Shown here: piece by piece, positions 34,607-36,957 of the stretch | Numbering within the stretch: the stretch's first letter is position 1 | How the letters are laid out: each line of letters opens with the position of its first letter | Assembly (NCBI GenBank): GCA_025453525.1 | Contig: JALOQD010000006.1 | Location: 1 to 36,957, forward strand | Length of the DNA: 36,957 bases | From: Myxococcota bacterium | Lineage (GTDB): Bacteria > Myxococcota_A > Polyangia > JAAYKL01 | Reading direction: 5' to 3' | Notes under the pieces: generated by a model | What the model was told of the DNA's origin: nothing | Seen by the model: the letters and a program-made list of their open reading frames with translations, nothing else | Databases searched by the model: none | Made by a program: the position numbers and the translations under genes

Positions 34607-36127
34607 ATGAAACACATTCTGACGGCACTACTCTTAGCTACGGCAGTGTGCGGGCTCCATGCTCAGGCCGAGCCGCTCAGCTTTAAGCGGATACTGGACA
34701 CCCCCTATCCGAAACACAGCGGCAGCGCCGGTGGCGACATGGTCGTTGCCGATTTCAATGGCGATGGCAAAAAGGACATTATCATTACCGGCCTGCAGCA
34801 CACGAGCTTTGTAACCTGGCTGCACCTGCAGAATTCCAAAGGCGCCTTTGACCAGCCCCTGAAAACCGAGCACGGCCTACCAGCCCTCGACCGGGGAGGC
34901 GTTGTCCGGGCCGCCGACCTCGATAAAGACGGCGATATGGATGTTGTTCTGTACGGCCGCGGCGGGGTTGCCATGCAAACGGCCCTCTTCGCCGCTTATC
35001 TGAACAACGGCAAGGGAGTCTTCAGCAAAGCCGCTGACCTCGGCGCTGTTCTACCCTCCGAGGACTTCGCGGATGTTCCTGGTGCTTGGGGCAAGGCCGC
35101 CAGCGGTCCTGACAACCAAAGCGATGTCGAGGTCAAAGGACTGTATAACGCCATGGGTTGGTCCAAAGGGGTTCTTGAGCTTTTTGACCTGACCGCCGAC
35201 GGTCTGCCGGATATCGTTTTTGCGGGCGTCAAGGGCATGGAATCCGGCGCTGACGACGCTGGACAGATGATCCAGCGCGACTGGGAAACGGCCGGGGTGT
35301 TCATCAACCAGGGCGGCGGTGCCTTCAAGCTGCTCACCGCCGCGGGCTATCCTAAACTGCCTGCAAAGCCCGAGGTTGAACCAGAACGCTGCTACCCAGG
35401 CATTGCCAAGGTCATCCGCGGTTTTAGCGTCAGCGGCGACTTCAATGGCGATGGGAAACTAGACATCGCCATGTTCGGCCAGGCCAATACCGGCTCAAAG
35501 GCCAATGCCGGCACTCCAGAAACCCAGCGTAACGGCCTACCGATTGCGGAGGTTTACCTGGGCAAAGGCAAGGGCAGCTTTACCGTTCTGCCGAAACACG
35601 GACTGCCGAAGCTGATCGACGGTGCAGCCGCAGCGGGCGATCTGAACAAAGACGGCAAGCTCGACCTGATCGTCATGGGCAACACCGGCCACCCCAAAGA
35701 CCCTGCTGGTGGCCGCCTGACCCGCGTCTACTTGGGCCAGGGCAACGGCACTTTTGTCGAGGATAGCCGGCAGAAATACGACAAAATCCCCAACAGCCCC
35801 GACTGGATTGTCCCCATGATGTCCGGCGATATCGGCGTCGGCGATCTCGACGGTGATGGCGATCTGGACCTGATCATGGCCGGGAACAGCAACGATAAAT
35901 CCCTGTACCTCTATCTGAACGACAAGGGCGTCTTCAAACAGAGCTTCCTGGACAAGATGAAACAGGGAATGGGAACCAATAACCTGTCGGGCAGCGGTTC
36001 CTCCGACGCTAGCAGCGAGTGCGATGTTTACCTGGGCGACCTGGACGGGGACGGCGATCTCGACGTTATTGTCAATGGCCGCGGCGGCGCCTTCCAGTTG
36101 CTGGCCTTTTTCAACAAACAAAAGTAA
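34607..36127 (+). CDS. Secreted FG-GAP/VCBS repeat protein, probable seven-bladed propeller
   Basis: The 506-residue protein has a signal peptide ending near AQA-E (residue 22) and exactly seven Asp-rich FG-GAP/VCBS repeats: DFNGDGKKD, DLDKDGDMD, DLTADGLPD, DFNGDGKLD, DLNKDGKLD and two DLDGDGDLD. These loops are of the calcium-binding EF-hand-like type. Seven copies fit a closed seven-bladed beta-propeller, usually a surface protein that binds proteins or glycans. AAGGAGAG precedes the ATG at 34607. Third codon positions use A and T (AAA, GAT, GTT, ATT) more than the neighbours do, so horizontal origin is possible. It is divergent from the kinase across 248 bases, in which I see no further feature. 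Confidence 0.92.
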   Translation: MKHILTALLLATAVCGLHAQAEPLSFKRILDTPYPKHSGSAGGDMVVADFNGDGKKDIIITGLQHTSFVTWLHLQNSKGAFDQPLKTEHGLPALDRGGVVRAADLDKDGDMDVVLYGRGGVAMQTALFAAYLNNGKGVFSKAADLGAVLPSEDFADVPGAWGKAASGPDNQSDVEVKGLYNAMGWSKGVLELFDLTADGLPDIVFAGVKGMESGADDAGQMIQRDWETAGVFINQGGGAFKLLTAAGYPKLPAKPEVEPERCYPGIAKVIRGFSVSGDFNGDGKLDIAMFGQANTGSKANAGTPETQRNGLPIAEVYLGKGKGSFTVLPKHGLPKLIDGAAAAGDLNKDGKLDLIVMGNTGHPKDPAGGRLTRVYLGQGNGTFVEDSRQKYDKIPNSPDWIVPMMSGDIGVGDLDGDGDLDLIMAGNSNDKSLYLYLNDKGVFKQSFLDKMKQGMGTNNLSGSGSSDASSECDVYLGDLDGDGDLDVIVNGRGGAFQLLAFFNKQK

Positions 36128-36235
36128 GCCCGACGTCCAACCCCACGACGTTCCTCTGACCTGACTTTTCTTGCCGGCTTGGCGTTGCTTGCGGCTGACT
36201 TTTTTTGCTGGGTGGCTTTTCTTTTTTGGGGATCA

Positions 36236-36247
36236 GCTTCGCGAAGC
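36236..36247. other. 12-bp palindrome GCTTCGCGAAGC near two convergent stops
   Basis: Perfect palindrome between the propeller stop (36127) and the hybrid kinase stop (36253). T-runs lie to its left (36200-36206 and 36221-36227). On the plus strand a GC-rich stretch before the first T-run (about 36170-36206) may act as the propeller gene's terminator; the palindrome itself has no U-tract on its 3' side for either strand. Confidence 0.3.
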
Positions 36248-36252
36248 AACTA

Positions 36253-36957
36253 TCATCCACCCTCGCGCCCCATGACCACGGGCGGCCTCGATTGTGAATC
36301 GAGCGGGGAAAGGATGGGACCTGGGCTTATGGCCCTGGCCACTGCGCCGAGGAGCTCAGCGCGATGGAACGGCTTGCTCACGATGCGGAGGTTCGAAGGA
36401 TCCAGGCCTTGCGCAGTGAGCGCCTCGAACCCGTATCCGCTGGCAAAGATCACCGGGAGGTCCGGTCGGTTTTTTCGGAGCAGGACACAGAGCTGCGGGC
36501 CGTTCATGCCGGGCATGACGATGTCGGTGATGAGCAAGCGGATGTCGTCGGCGCCTTTTTCGAACAGGGAAACGGCTTCTTCACCGGAGGCGGCCTCGAG
36601 GACGCGGTAAGAACCACGGCGGAGGATCTTGCTCATGGCAGAGCGCACGGCAGCCTCGTCGTCGACCACCAGCACGGTCTCGCCGCTGCCGGTCACATGG
36701 GTGAGCTCTTCGTAGAGATTTCCCCGTTCGGTATTCGTCACGTAGTGGGGCAGGAAGATCGTGAAGGTGGAGCCAGCGCCGGGAGAAGAGTCGATTTCGA
36801 TGGTCCCGCCCGCTTGCGTCACTGCGCCGTACACGATCGACAGACCCAGGCCTGTCCCCTTGCCCTGCTCTTTTGTAGTGAAAAATGGATCGAACACTTT
36901 ACGTTTGACGTCATCGGTCATGCCCGTGCCCTTGTCGCTGACCGAAATGGCCACGCG
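36253..36957 (-). CDS. Hybrid sensor histidine kinase, C-terminal part (cut by window edge)
   Basis: The reading frame runs past the window end, so the N-terminal sensor and dimerisation parts are missing. The visible 234 codons begin inside the ATPase domain (SDKGTGM N-box-like segment, FDPFFTTK, GTGLGLS G-box), which binds ATP for His phosphorylation. A receiver domain follows with acidic residues in VLVVDDE, the phospho-acceptor Asp in LLITDIVMPGMNG and the Lys in VSKPF. The order kinase then receiver marks a hybrid kinase that passes phosphate on within the same protein. It converges on the propeller gene, with 125 bases between stops. A GTG near the edge is not a real start. Confidence 0.93.
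   Translation of the reverse strand, partial: RVAISVSDKGTGMTDDVKRKVFDPFFTTKEQGKGTGLGLSIVYGAVTQAGGTIEIDSSPGAGSTFTIFLPHYVTNTERGNLYEELTHVTGSGETVLVVDDEAAVRSAMSKILRRGSYRVLEAASGEEAVSLFEKGADDIRLLITDIVMPGMNGPQLCVLLRKNRPDLPVIFASGYGFEALTAQGLDPSNLRIVSKPFHRAELLGAVARAISPGPILSPLDSQSRPPVVMGREGG

Overview
The window is a GC-rich chromosomal stretch of a predatory- or gliding-type 'deltaproteobacterial' organism, most likely Myxococcota. The reasons are indirect but agree with each other: a MYXO-CTERM-like sorting tail, a giant cysteine-rich protein full of MopE-type motifs with a VWA domain, FHA-GGDEF, receiver-DUF4388 and multi-kinase signalling proteins, many lipoproteins, and many overlapping start/stop pairs. 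I see no rRNA, tRNA, CRISPR array or complete insertion sequence.

Layout. 172-2035 (+): rhodanese-like / MauE-DoxX / DsbA-like, coupled by ATGA overlaps. 2032-4713 (-): receiver-DUF4388-membrane-TPR protein, tail-to-tail with the DsbA gene. 4909-5304 (+): small IPT/TIG lipoprotein. 5585-6478 (-): FHA-GGDEF diguanylate cyclase. 6555-7586 (+): queG. 7562-10118 (-): a second thiol-redox operon, VKOR-DsbA fusion / OmpA-like protein / TlpA-like lipoprotein. 10212-14206 (-): KamA lysine 2,3-aminomutase / ATP-grasp ligase / ATP-grasp-GNAT fusion, a compact candidate pathway for an acetylated beta-lysine peptide. 14570-15052 (+): ybeY. 15350-16434 (-): Crp/Fnr regulator followed by an IscU/NifU-like protein that lacks most ligand cysteines. 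16527-19672 (+): ECF sigma factor, anti-sigma factor, secreted protein and outer-membrane barrel. 19921-20919 (+): coiled-coil lipoprotein, perhaps from a leaderless mRNA. 20972-29737 (-): one 2921-codon frame that looks like two surface proteins joined in frame. 29918-31546 (+): beta-helix lipoprotein. 31692-34358 (-): pseudokinase-kinase-TPR protein. 34607-36127 (+): seven-repeat FG-GAP propeller. 36253-36957 (-): C-terminal part of a hybrid histidine kinase, cut by the window edge.

How the parts may work together. Two separate operons make and shuffle disulfides outside the cytoplasm. The same window encodes an exported protein with on the order of two hundred cysteines (rough count), so oxidative folding of cysteine-rich surface proteins is a reasonable shared theme, though this is inference. 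The most system-like unit is the KamA/ATP-grasp/ATP-grasp-GNAT operon. It carries the enzymes needed to isomerise lysine to beta-lysine, form one or two amide bonds and acetylate the product, an arrangement that recalls bacterial acetylated-dipeptide osmolyte pathways. The most striking anomaly is inside the giant frame: a complete C-terminal sorting tail runs directly into a complete lipoprotein signal peptide at about 24164-24320.
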